Part shown: one piece after another, positions 41,387-50,184 of the stretch
Layout: the number at the start of each line of letters is the position of its first letter
Position numbering within the stretch: the first letter of the stretch is position 1
DNA from: Maribellus sediminis
Lineage (GTDB): Bacteria; Bacteroidota; Bacteroidia; Bacteroidales; Prolixibacteraceae
Direction of reading: 5' to 3'
Length of the DNA stretch: 64,000 bases
Assembly (NCBI RefSeq): GCF_011799805.1
Contig: NZ_WXUB01000006.1
Coordinates: 62,001 to 126,000, forward strand
Position numbers and translations under genes: made by a program
Notes under the pieces: model-generated
Told to the model about the DNA's origin: nothing
Seen by the model: only the letters and a program-made list of their open reading frames with translations
Databases searched by the model: none

Positions 41387-42880
41387 TTAATTTCTCACAT
41401 CCCACCAAAGTGGTGTTGTTATTTCATCCGGTCCTTGTTCGTTAAGGGCATCCAAATAATTTTTATTATTGATGTTTACTTCCGAGGCCGGGTAACGGCA
41501 GCGTGTTGGCAGTTTACCTTCAGTAACACCAAGATCGAAAGCAGGTGCAGTACGTCTTGGCAAGATCGGATAACCAGTCCGGCGAATATTCGTCCAGCCT
41601 TCCATGGTATTCGGCAACACCGAGATCCACAGTTGCGTGCTGATCTGCCTGAATTGCTCTTCGCGGCTTCCACTCAATGTTGCTACCGGGTTACTTGCCA
41701 CGTAATCCTGAGCAACGCTGTCGACTACTCCCCACTGTGTCATCGATTTTTGAATAGCGGTTTGGTACATAGTGTTGGCATCGCCATCGGTTATTCCAAA
41801 CAAGGCAGCTTCGGCGCGTAACAGCCAGACTTCGGCAGCCGACATGTAATAAATTGAAGCAGCTTTCCCAACCAGTTTCTCCCCTGGATCAGAAACTTCA
41901 GACATTTTCCATTTCGAAAGTTCGGTATCGCTCAACCCGTTGGGTAAACCCACATAATTTCCCTGCTCGTTGGGCTTGGCAAATTCGAACAAACGCGGAT
42001 CGCCGTTTGCATCCAGCAAATCAACCAGGAATTCACTCATTTTCCATTTCCAGTATCCGTAGTGTATGAAAATCGGGTTTCTGAATTCGTCGATATCCGA
42101 ATCCTGGTTTTTATTTTCCACGTTCTGATCGTTCTCTTCAATCAGCGGCAAAGCCATACATTCTTTGATAATTCCGTTCGCGGTATTTTCATCGGCAAAA
42201 CGAATGCGCATGGCCAAACGTAAACGCAGCGAATTGGCAAATCGGGCCCATTTATCCAAATCGTTATTGTAAAACGGATCGGCACCGGGATAGCCCATAG
42301 CTGCATCTGCTGAACTTAGAATCGGAACAACGTTTCCTAATTTTTGAAGTGCATCTTTATAAATATCCTCCACTGAATCGAATTTGGGATAGAGATAACC
42401 TTCCTGTCCCACACCTCCATCGGAATAAGGAATACTGCCAAAGGCATCGGCTAGCTGAACAAAATTCATGACTGACACCACCTCGGCCATTGCATGGCGC
42501 ACCTCGTTTTCGTTTTCTCCTCCAGGCTCCGTCATACGCAACACTTCCTGTATGTGACGAATCGGGCCGTAATAGAAGGTTTTAAACAGGTAATCGTATT
42601 CGTGATTGGTAAAATTATCGTAATAGCGATCGATGTAAATCGTTGTGCTTTGACCGCAATAAACATGTGCATACTGCGATGCAAAAGGGAACTGTACCTG
42701 TTTATTGTTATCGCCGCGTAGTGTCAGTAATACTGCGTTGGCAAATAAGTATTCGTCATTAATTTCGGTTACCGCGTTCGGGTTCGTATTTATTTCTTCA
42801 AATTTATCATCACAACCAAAGGTAAATCCTATCAAAAGAATAAGAAGAACCCATGCTTTATTTAATTTCATCGTTTTCAT
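41387..42880 (-). CDS. SusD/RagB-family nutrient-binding lipoprotein
   Basis: A 497-residue SusD-like outer-membrane lipoprotein, the lid of the SusC transporter. The signal ends in GFTFGC (Cys near residue 23), followed by DDKFEEINTNPNAVT, typical of the SusD_2 branch. TPR-like helices with YGPIRHIQEVLRM, VMNFVQLADAFGSIPYSDG and WARFANSLRLRLAMRI are characteristic. The C-terminal part includes STQLWISVLPNTMEGWTNIRRTGYP. It lies 11 bp after susC. An ATG at 42871 is an equally good start and would remove three residues. Confidence 0.93.
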   Translation of the reverse strand: MKTMKLNKAWVLLILLIGFTFGCDDKFEEINTNPNAVTEINDEYLFANAVLLTLRGDNNKQVQFPFASQYAHVYCGQSTTIYIDRYYDNFTNHEYDYLFKTFYYGPIRHIQEVLRMTEPGGENENEVRHAMAEVVSVMNFVQLADAFGSIPYSDGGVGQEGYLYPKFDSVEDIYKDALQKLGNVVPILSSADAAMGYPGADPFYNNDLDKWARFANSLRLRLAMRIRFADENTANGIIKECMALPLIEENDQNVENKNQDSDIDEFRNPIFIHYGYWKWKMSEFLVDLLDANGDPRLFEFAKPNEQGNYVGLPNGLSDTELSKWKMSEVSDPGEKLVGKAASIYYMSAAEVWLLRAEAALFGITDGDANTMYQTAIQKSMTQWGVVDSVAQDYVASNPVATLSGSREEQFRQISTQLWISVLPNTMEGWTNIRRTGYPILPRRTAPAFDLGVTEGKLPTRCRYPASEVNINNKNYLDALNEQGPDEITTPLWWDVRN

Positions 42881-42891
42881 TTTTGTAGCGG

Positions 42892-45800
42892 TTAAAAGTT
42901 GATTTTCAGGTTTGCACCATAGCTCGAAGTCGAAGGCAACGAAAAGTGCTCAATTCCGTTTCCGGTGTTTCCGCTGCTGTACCCCGATTCAGGATCGAAA
43001 TGATCCATCGCACGGTACAGGAAGAACAAGTTCCTTCCAACCAACGAAACATTCACATTTTCGAAAGGCAATTTGGTGAGTAATTTAGAAGGCAGTTTGT
43101 AGCCAAGTACCAATTCGCGCATTCTTACATTAGTAGCGTCCTGTACCCATTCGGCGCCAATTTGCTTGTTGTAAATATTGTACCAGCGTAACGTCGGATC
43201 AACAGCAATGGCATTAGGCTGACCATTTACTTCACTCACGCCTTTTTCAACAAAACCTCCTGTTCCTGCAATCCATTCGGCGCGCCCTTCAAGGGTTTCC
43301 TTACTTGTTCCGAACAAAGCCATATAAGCCTTTCCCCAGGAATAAATATCCCCTCCCATCTGAACGTCGATCAGGAAACTCAGACTAAGATTTTTATACT
43401 TCAACTGGTTGGTAATACCACCAATCCAGTCGGGATTGATATTGCCCATGGCTTTCCAGTCGCCTGCAATTGCAAAGCCGTTTTTATCGATCAGTTTATT
43501 ACCAAAAGCATCGTATTTGTAATCGGTGGTATAAATCTCGCCATAAGGACGGCCGGCATGTGCCTGGATACTCATATGAAATTCCTCAGCCAGTGGCAGG
43601 TATTCCATGTCGCCATACAATTCTTTAACTTCCGACTGGTTTTTCGACCAGGTAAGAATTACATCCCAGCTAAAACCATCCGGCGTTGAAACCGGATTGG
43701 CATTTAACTGTACCTCAAAACCGGTGTTCTGAATTTTTCCGGCATTCATTTTCTTCGTCTCATAACCCGTTGAAGGAGTCAGATCGACGCTCATGATCTG
43801 ATTATCTGACATACTGTTGTAGTAGGTAAGATCAAGCACCAGGCGGTTTTCGAGAAAACCGAGATTGGTTCCCACTTCCCACGATGCTGTTTGTTCGGGT
43901 TGCAGGTCGAAATGTGGCAACTGCCCTCCTATCGATGCCAGCGGATAATCAGTCTGGGTTTGAGAAATGCTGTAATACTGTGCTATTTCGTAGGCTCCGG
44001 TATCGTTACCAACCTTGGCGTACGAAGCACGAAGTTTTCCAATGTTCAGCCAATCCCAATTCAATTTGAAAGCCTCGGTAAACAAAAAGCTAAGGTTTTC
44101 GGAATGATAGAAGTAAGAATTATTTTGCAGTGGAAGTGTCGACGACCAGTCGTTACGCGCAGTTACATCGAGATATAGGAAGTTCTGATACGAGAACGAA
44201 CCGAGTAAATACAGTGAATAAACCGATTTTTCGGAAAACCATTCGCCGGTACTGTAATTCTGGTAATTCGAAATATGGTACAAACCAGGAACCCGCATCA
44301 CACTTCCCGACTGCGAAATAGAGCTGTATTTGTTGTAACGGTAATTTCCGCCAAGACTAAAATTCAGGCTCACCTGATCGAACGATTTGTTGTAATTAGC
44401 CAGGAAATCGGAGTTCCATTCCAAACTGTTACTCATTCCGTTTCCAACATTACCCTGCCCGGTTGCAACTGAAGGCTTTCCGGGATTTTCATGAGATCTT
44501 GAATGTGAATTGGTCAAATCCATTCCCGAACGAACCATAACATTAAAACTCTTACTCATGTTCCATTTCGTTGAAAACATCGCCTGTAAACGGTTCTTTT
44601 CGTCTTCGTTGTATTTGTTGTTCAGAATCCAGTACGGGTTTGGGAAAGTATTGTCAGTGTTCCATTTCAGCATATTCCCAGCGGCATCAGCAGTATTGTC
44701 TTTTAACGACTGAAGCGATATATTTCGGGGTAAAAGACCGATGGATTGAACGACATTTGCACCATCTTCAGCTAAATACGGACGGTTCTCAACTTTCGAA
44801 TGGACGTAAGTCATCTTAGAATCGAATTCAATGTTCTCGCCCAGTTTTGAGAAACCACGCAAATTTACTGTTTGCCGCAACAGGTTGTTATTCGGCATAA
44901 TGCCTTTCGAATCCTGGTTCGTGAGCGATGCATGGAAAGTGGTTGTTTCGTTCCCACCGTCTAACGCAATGGTATTCGAAAACGAACTTCCGGTTCTGAA
45001 AAATTCATCGTAAGGATTTTTCTGCGTACTCATCACTTCTTCCTGACCAATCCAGTTCACCCGTGTTTGTCCTTCAATTTTTTCGCCATAACTCCATATC
45101 CAGGGATAGTCAGGAATCGGTCGTGCCGGGTTTCCGGTTAGTTGCGGATATTGTCCGAAAGCTCCCTGCGTATAATCGTACTGAAAATCGGGAGTCACCA
45201 TTGGATTTTCCATCGTATAACCTGAAGAAATGGAGATTCCGATTCCTTTTTTGTTCTTTCCTCGCTTTGTTGTGATGAGTATTACGCCGTTGGCTCCTCG
45301 CGAACCATAAGCTGCTGCTGCACCTGCACCTTTCAAAACACTCATCGATTCGATGTCTTCGGGATTCAAATCGGCCAAAGCATCGCCACTGTCGCTTCCT
45401 CCCCAGCGACCTCCGCCGCCGTAACCGGCATCCATCGGAATACCATCGATTACAAATAACGGTCGGTTGTTACCCAGCATCGATGCAACGCCCCGCAAAA
45501 CCACCCGCGATGATCCATCAACACCGGTTGGTGCTTTAGTAATCTGTAAGCCTGAAACTTTTCCGGCCAGCGAGTTGATCGGATTGTTTTCCTTGGCCTG
45601 GTTAATGTCGTCGCTGCCAACCTGGGTTATGGAATATCCCAGCGAGTTCTTATTTCGTTCGATACTTAAGGCAGTAACCACAACCTCATCGATCGATTGC
45701 ACATCTTCATTAAGTACAACATCCAGGTTTGTTTTGCCATTCAGCGCTACATCCTGACTTTGAAAACCAATAAATGAAAACGTTAGTATGGCATAATTGT

Positions 45801-46242
45801 CAGGGACTTCAATGGTATAATTCCCATCAAAATCGGTAATCACACCTTGGGTTGTGCCCTTTATAACGACGTTTACGCCGGGTAAACCATCGGGCTCGTT
45901 TACCGAAGTAACTTTACCGCGAATGATCGATTGCTGTTGCGTTTCAGAATCGGGAACCACCACAATCAACTTTTCTTCCATCACCCGGAATTTAAGATTC
46001 GTTTGTTCCTGCAACTTATCGATGATGTCCTGTATATCGGCATCTCGCACGTCAATAGAAATAAGATTATCCAGATCCACCAGGTCGTCGTTATAAAAAA
46101 AGCGGTACCCGCTTTCTTCCTGAATGGTGTTAAAAACACTCTTCAGGGGTTTATTTTCAACCTTAAGTGAAATGTTGTCTTGAGCAAAGACAGATAGCGT
46201 TGCCGAAAAAAATATGGCAATCAGAAAGAGTTTAAAATTCAT
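42892..46242 (-). CDS. SusC/RagA TonB-linked outer-membrane protein with STN domain
   Basis: A 1116-residue TonB-dependent glycan importer. After the signal peptide (ending SVFAQ) comes an STN domain (about residues 25-95: KVENKPLKSVFNTIQEESGY), a carboxypeptidase-like beta domain (about 105-190), the plug with GVASMLGNNRPLFVIDGIPMD and IESMSVLKGAGAAAAYGSRGANG, and the large beta-barrel ending in LKINF. The STN domain is the part that talks to FecR anti-sigma proteins, and FecR is encoded directly upstream (20 bp). The ATG at 46242 is used; the frame extends to a TTG at 46266 that overlaps the fecR stop. Confidence 0.96.
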   Translation of the reverse strand: MNFKLFLIAIFFSATLSVFAQDNISLKVENKPLKSVFNTIQEESGYRFFYNDDLVDLDNLISIDVRDADIQDIIDKLQEQTNLKFRVMEEKLIVVVPDSETQQQSIIRGKVTSVNEPDGLPGVNVVIKGTTQGVITDFDGNYTIEVPDNYAILTFSFIGFQSQDVALNGKTNLDVVLNEDVQSIDEVVVTALSIERNKNSLGYSITQVGSDDINQAKENNPINSLAGKVSGLQITKAPTGVDGSSRVVLRGVASMLGNNRPLFVIDGIPMDAGYGGGGRWGGSDSGDALADLNPEDIESMSVLKGAGAAAAYGSRGANGVILITTKRGKNKKGIGISISSGYTMENPMVTPDFQYDYTQGAFGQYPQLTGNPARPIPDYPWIWSYGEKIEGQTRVNWIGQEEVMSTQKNPYDEFFRTGSSFSNTIALDGGNETTTFHASLTNQDSKGIMPNNNLLRQTVNLRGFSKLGENIEFDSKMTYVHSKVENRPYLAEDGANVVQSIGLLPRNISLQSLKDNTADAAGNMLKWNTDNTFPNPYWILNNKYNEDEKNRLQAMFSTKWNMSKSFNVMVRSGMDLTNSHSRSHENPGKPSVATGQGNVGNGMSNSLEWNSDFLANYNKSFDQVSLNFSLGGNYRYNKYSSISQSGSVMRVPGLYHISNYQNYSTGEWFSEKSVYSLYLLGSFSYQNFLYLDVTARNDWSSTLPLQNNSYFYHSENLSFLFTEAFKLNWDWLNIGKLRASYAKVGNDTGAYEIAQYYSISQTQTDYPLASIGGQLPHFDLQPEQTASWEVGTNLGFLENRLVLDLTYYNSMSDNQIMSVDLTPSTGYETKKMNAGKIQNTGFEVQLNANPVSTPDGFSWDVILTWSKNQSEVKELYGDMEYLPLAEEFHMSIQAHAGRPYGEIYTTDYKYDAFGNKLIDKNGFAIAGDWKAMGNINPDWIGGITNQLKYKNLSLSFLIDVQMGGDIYSWGKAYMALFGTSKETLEGRAEWIAGTGGFVEKGVSEVNGQPNAIAVDPTLRWYNIYNKQIGAEWVQDATNVRMRELVLGYKLPSKLLTKLPFENVNVSLVGRNLFFLYRAMDHFDPESGYSSGNTGNGIEHFSLPSTSSYGANLKINF

Positions 46243-46262
46243 AAATTTTAAAAGTTTAGTAT

Positions 46263-47360
46263 TCAATTGTTAGCTTGTTTTAGCCAGATGTCGCGATCCT
46301 CGATTTCGTAGTCGATTTGTGCGGCGATGCGTATAGCCTCCATAACCTGCTCCACGGTTTCGTTTTCGAGCGATCCGGTAAATTTCAGGTTCTTGAGCGC
46401 TTCATCCCGGAAGTGGATCTTCACGTCGTATTTCCGTTCCAGCTTCACTGCAAGTCGTTCGAGTGTTTCGCTGGAAATGAAAAGCGTTCCGTCTTTCCAT
46501 GAAGTAAAATTGTGAGGATCTATTCCTTTTGAAATCAAATAGGTTAGCTTTTGTTCGGGGCGTTCAATTGCCTCAACCGGATTTTCTGTTTCGTCGTTTT
46601 CGGAAGTAACTTCAGGAATTTCCGGCATTTTACGATAGTAAACTACCCGTTGGTTGGGCTCCATCACCACTTCGTCGCTCTTCCTGTTTTCCAGTTCTTT
46701 TCGGGTTACCCCGATCTTTCCTTCGAGCAAGGTGGTTTCAATGGTATTTTCTTCGGGATACGATTTTACATTAAAAACGGTACCGTATGCCTTTACATCA
46801 ATTTCGGATGTTCGTACAATAAAAACCTTCGACGGATTGGTTTCCACATCAAAAAAAGCTTCACCTTCCAATTCAACAATACGGTTTTTAGCGCCGTATT
46901 CGCTCGAATATTTTATGTGACTTTTTGCATTCAGCCAAACGTTGGTCCCATCGGGTAAGGTGATTTGCGATTTTGCCCCGGCCGGAGTGGTAATTTCCTG
47001 GTAAGTGATTTGCTGATTGGGCCGGATCAGCAAAAGATAGGAAACAAAGAACGACATCACAGCTCCCAAAAGGAATACAGCTGCAATTCTGCTGATCCAG
47101 TAATAAGGACTTCGAATTGTTCGTTGTTTTACAAGCGGTGCCGATTCAATTTTACGGCACAATTCTTTCCACTCCAGTTCCAATTCGCGGTTATCGAGTT
47201 TTCCTGCCATCATCGACATGTTCCACAACCTGCGGAATTCGTTAAAATTGCGTATCGATTCCGGATTCCTTTTTAACCAATCCAGTAGAAATTGCTCATC
47301 TTCCGGCGAGATCCTTCCTTCGAGGTAGGCCAGAAACAAGGTTTCAATTTTTTTACCCAT
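46263..47360 (-). CDS. FecR-family anti-sigma factor
   Basis: A 365-residue inner-membrane anti-sigma factor that receives the signal from the SusC STN domain and releases its sigma factor. The cytoplasmic N-terminal part (about 1-75: FLAYLEGRISPEDEQFLLDWL) is followed by a transmembrane helix (about residues 87-110), then the FecR domain (about 120-230: ITTPAGAKSQITLPDGTNVW and EGEAFFDV) and the C-terminal DUF4974-like domain (about 290-365). I start at the ATG at 47360; the frame is open for 30 more codons but these are not FecR-like. The ECF sigma gene ends 121 bp upstream. Confidence 0.94.
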   Translation of the reverse strand: MGKKIETLFLAYLEGRISPEDEQFLLDWLKRNPESIRNFNEFRRLWNMSMMAGKLDNRELELEWKELCRKIESAPLVKQRTIRSPYYWISRIAAVFLLGAVMSFFVSYLLLIRPNQQITYQEITTPAGAKSQITLPDGTNVWLNAKSHIKYSSEYGAKNRIVELEGEAFFDVETNPSKVFIVRTSEIDVKAYGTVFNVKSYPEENTIETTLLEGKIGVTRKELENRKSDEVVMEPNQRVVYYRKMPEIPEVTSENDETENPVEAIERPEQKLTYLISKGIDPHNFTSWKDGTLFISSETLERLAVKLERKYDVKIHFRDEALKNLKFTGSLENETVEQVMEAIRIAAQIDYEIEDRDIWLKQANN

Positions 47361-47481
47361 TTTCTTCGGTTCTTTATTACAAGGAAAACGGGAAAGAAAA
47401 ATCACGTACAGCAAACTCGGGAATTTTTCATGCTGTACAACACAAAGCAATAAATTCGAATAAAATTGGGAGAAATGGCAG

Positions 47482-48036
47482 TTAGAGGTAATGTTTTAGC
47501 CGCTCGCGTAAAAACTGTAGAGCTCTGAAAATCTGGGTTTCCACTGTTCTGGGAGATATTCCGAGTGCTTCCGCAATATCTTTGTGTTTCATTTGCTCGA
47601 AACGACTCATTCTGAAGATTTTTCGACGTTGTTCGGGTAGTTCATCGATTGCAGCTTCCAGGTCATCCATCAACGAATCCAGCGCCATAAAATTCTCAAC
47701 GCTTTCATCATCTCTGGTTGAAAGCTCCGCATTAAATTCCTCAAAAAAGGTATCGAGTGGCGATTTGCGTGCTTCTCTTTTTTTATAATTAAGTGCCTTA
47801 TGTTTTACTGCCTTAAAAAGGTAAGGTTTTACCAGATCCTTGTTTTTAAGCTTTTCATTTTCAGCCCAGAAAGTAGTAAGCACCTCCTGTACGACGTCTT
47901 TTGACGCTTCTTTATCGTTTAAATAACCTGAAGCATAAACACACAGGGATGGATACATTTCCAAAAAGATCTTTCGGAATTCCTCAACGCTGAGTCCTCC
48001 TTCTTTGCCGGAAACGTATAGACTTAAGAACCACAC
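47482..48036 (-). CDS. FecI-like ECF sigma factor
   Basis: A 184-residue ECF sigma factor of the Bacteroidota FecI-like type, probably driving the SusCD locus downstream. Region 2 (about 20-95) includes ASKDVVQEVLTTFWAEN and PYLFKAVKHKALNYKKR. Region 4 (about 120-180) contains ELPEQRRKIFRMSRFEQMKHKDIAEALGISPRTVETQI, split here by normal family residues. No ATG gives a complete region 2; the start at 48036 is a GTG and could lie slightly later. It is followed by FecR, SusC, SusD and the PKD lipoprotein in one direction. Confidence 0.92.
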   Translation of the reverse strand: MWFLSLYVSGKEGGLSVEEFRKIFLEMYPSLCVYASGYLNDKEASKDVVQEVLTTFWAENEKLKNKDLVKPYLFKAVKHKALNYKKREARKSPLDTFFEEFNAELSTRDDESVENFMALDSLMDDLEAAIDELPEQRRKIFRMSRFEQMKHKDIAEALGISPRTVETQIFRALQFLRERLKHYL

Positions 48037-48156
48037 TCTAGTTTATGCTATCAGATTTTGTGACGGTAAAGTAATATTTATTCGGGAAATATTGCAATGA
48101 CCAATTACAGTCCAGCAACTTAGAACCAAACGAAAATAAATTAGCATTATCGGGAT

Positions 48157-48277
48157 TACCTTTGCTCGAAAAACCGAATATTATTATGAAGGAAGGACGT
48201 CGCAAACCCCTTCGACCATTAAATCATAAACAGCATCAAGAAAGAAATTACAGGGAGGTATTACCTCCCTTTCTTGT
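48157..48277 (+). promoter_or_regulatory. Orphan -7 box and hairpin next to argS
   Basis: TACCTTTG (48157-48164) matches TAnnTTTG on the plus strand. About 90 bases on, GGGAGGTA-T-TACCTCCC (48253-48269) makes a hairpin with T-rich flank. Together they could give a transcript of about 105 nt. No -33 TTG lies at the right distance. The hairpin may simply be the argS terminator. Confidence 0.3.
48253..48270 (-). terminator. Probable argS terminator hairpin
   Basis: An 8-bp stem GGGAGGTA/TACCTCCC, 9 bp after the argS stop. T-runs on both sides are short, so strength and direction are uncertain. Confidence 0.5.
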
Positions 48278-50068
48278 TTACATCCGTTCGGGCATTTCGA
48301 TTCCGAGTAAATTCATTCCGCTTTTTACTACCTTACCAACTGCAGTAGCAATTACCAGGCGGAAATTCATAACAGCAGCGTCGTCGACTCCTAAAATAGA
48401 ATGATCGTGGTAAAACTGGTTAAACTCTTTTACCAGTTCATAACAGTAGTTGGCAATAATTGCCGGACTGTAATTATCGCCTGCTTCCTGCACCACCGAT
48501 GGAAACAACGACAAACGTTTTAACAGCTCTTTTTCTTTTTCTGAAATGCTGTCGATTTTCAAATTACTGCTGATAGCTATTTGTTTATCGGCCGCTTTGC
48601 GCAGCACCGACTGAATACGAGCATAAGTATATTGAATGAATGGTCCCGTATTTCCGTTAAAATCAATAGAGTCTTCAGGATTGAACATCATGTTTTTACG
48701 TGGATCCACCTTCAATATAAAGTACTTCAGTGCACCCAAAGCAATCATTCTGAATGTCTTTTCGGCTTCATCGCCCGACAGTGTTTCCAGTTTCCCAAGT
48801 TCTTCCGACATTTTGCGGGCCACTTCAGTCATCTGGTCCATCAAATCGTCGGCATCAACAACGGTACCTTCCCTCGATTTCATTTTTCCCGATGGCAGTT
48901 CAACCATTCCATACGAGAAATGATAGAGGTCTTTTCCCCAGCTAAATCCGAGTTTATCCAGTAACTGAGCCAGCACCTGGAAGTGGTAATTTTGCTCATT
49001 ACCCACCACGTAAACCATTTTATCGATGGTATAATCGTTAAAACGCATTTTGGCGGTACCGATATCCTGAGTCATGTAAACCGAAGTACCGTCGCTGCGT
49101 AACAGGATCTTCTGATCCAGTCCGTCGGCACTCAAATCGGCCCAAACCGAATTATCGTCTTTTTGATAAAAAATGCCTTCTCGTAATCCGCGAAGTACCT
49201 CTTCTTTTCCTACCAGATAAGTATCCGACTCGTAGTAGATCTTATCGAAATCAACACCCAGGCTTTTATAGGTAACGTCGAAACCTTCATAAACCCAATT
49301 ATTCATGGTTTTCCAAAGCTCCACGGTTTCGTGGTCTTTTGCTTCCCATTTCCGAAGTAATTCGCGGGCGGCTAAAATCGATGGCGCCTGGTTTTCCGCT
49401 TCTTCCTTCGACAAACCTTTTTCAACCAGTTCGGCTATTTCTGCTTTGTAATGTTTGTCGAATTCCACGTAAAACTCACCGACCAGGTGGTCGCCTTTCA
49501 TGCCGGAATTTTCGGGTGTTTTACCATTTCCCCATTGTTGCCAGGCATACATCGATTTACAAATGTGGATACCACGGTCGTTTACAATGTTGGTTTTTAC
49601 CACTTGTTTGCCATTGGCTTTTGCAATTTCGGCAATGGAAAAACCAAGCAGGTTATTTCTTATATGGCCAAGATGCAATGGTTTATTTGTGTTTGGAGAA
49701 GAGTATTCCACCATAAGCAGTTCTGAATTTTCATCAGCAGCCTTCAAACCAAAGTTTTCATCAGAATAAACTTCACTCAGAATATTCAGCCAGTAATTTT
49801 TATCGATAACCAGGTTTAGAAATCCTTTTATAACATTAAACGATTCAACCAGGTCGACATTTTCCTGCAAAAACGTCCCGATTTCTTCGGCTGTGATTTC
49901 AGGCGATTTCTTCGAAAGACGTAAAAATGGAAATACAACGAGTGTAATATCACCTTCAAAGTCCTTGCGGGTATTTTGCAGCTGTACCTGCGCCGCGTTC
50001 ACCTCTGATTCGTACAACGATTTAATGGCCTGCAATACTGCATCCTGTATATTATTTTCAATTCTCAT
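48278..50068 (-). CDS. argS: Arginyl-tRNA synthetase
   Basis: A 596-residue class I synthetase that charges tRNA-Arg. The N-terminal ArgRS-specific domain (1-115) is followed by the catalytic core with YSSPNTNKPLHLGHIRNN (HIGH motif near residue 133) and the KMSKS-like loop SGKMKSREGTVVDADDL. The C-terminal anticodon-binding domain, rich in Leu and Tyr, ends in SGMNLLGIEMPERM, typical for ArgRS. A -7 box is 22 bp upstream of the ATG. Single gene. Confidence 0.98.
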   Translation of the reverse strand: MRIENNIQDAVLQAIKSLYESEVNAAQVQLQNTRKDFEGDITLVVFPFLRLSKKSPEITAEEIGTFLQENVDLVESFNVIKGFLNLVIDKNYWLNILSEVYSDENFGLKAADENSELLMVEYSSPNTNKPLHLGHIRNNLLGFSIAEIAKANGKQVVKTNIVNDRGIHICKSMYAWQQWGNGKTPENSGMKGDHLVGEFYVEFDKHYKAEIAELVEKGLSKEEAENQAPSILAARELLRKWEAKDHETVELWKTMNNWVYEGFDVTYKSLGVDFDKIYYESDTYLVGKEEVLRGLREGIFYQKDDNSVWADLSADGLDQKILLRSDGTSVYMTQDIGTAKMRFNDYTIDKMVYVVGNEQNYHFQVLAQLLDKLGFSWGKDLYHFSYGMVELPSGKMKSREGTVVDADDLMDQMTEVARKMSEELGKLETLSGDEAEKTFRMIALGALKYFILKVDPRKNMMFNPEDSIDFNGNTGPFIQYTYARIQSVLRKAADKQIAISSNLKIDSISEKEKELLKRLSLFPSVVQEAGDNYSPAIIANYCYELVKEFNQFYHDHSILGVDDAAVMNFRLVIATAVGKVVKSGMNLLGIEMPERM

Positions 50069-50089
50069 CTCTAATCGATTTTAGGAGCG

Positions 50090-50097
50090 CAAAGATA
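50090..50097 (-). promoter_or_regulatory. -7 box of argS
   Basis: Minus-strand TATCTTTG, a perfect TAnnTTTG match, 22 bp before the ATG. A TTG lies 16 bases further upstream, shorter than the usual spacing. Confidence 0.65.
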
Positions 50098-50132
50098 ATA
50101 CTTTACGCCTAAACAAGCCGATACATTAAGAC

Positions 50133-50168
50133 ACAAAAAAAGCCCTGCCAAACGACAGAGCTTTTTCT
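50133..50168 (-). terminator. Intrinsic terminator of the ompA-like gene
   Basis: On the minus strand AAGCTCTG pairs with CAGGGCTT (one G-U pair), followed by seven T, 17 bp past the stop. Confidence 0.85.
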
Positions 50169-50184
50169 TATTTAATGCGATCTT

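Noticed and set aside
48186-48404. 72-residue plus-strand frame starting MKEGRRKPLRPLN
   Set aside because: It crosses a hairpin and then runs antisense through the end of argS; coding is unlikely, though a short peptide cannot be excluded.
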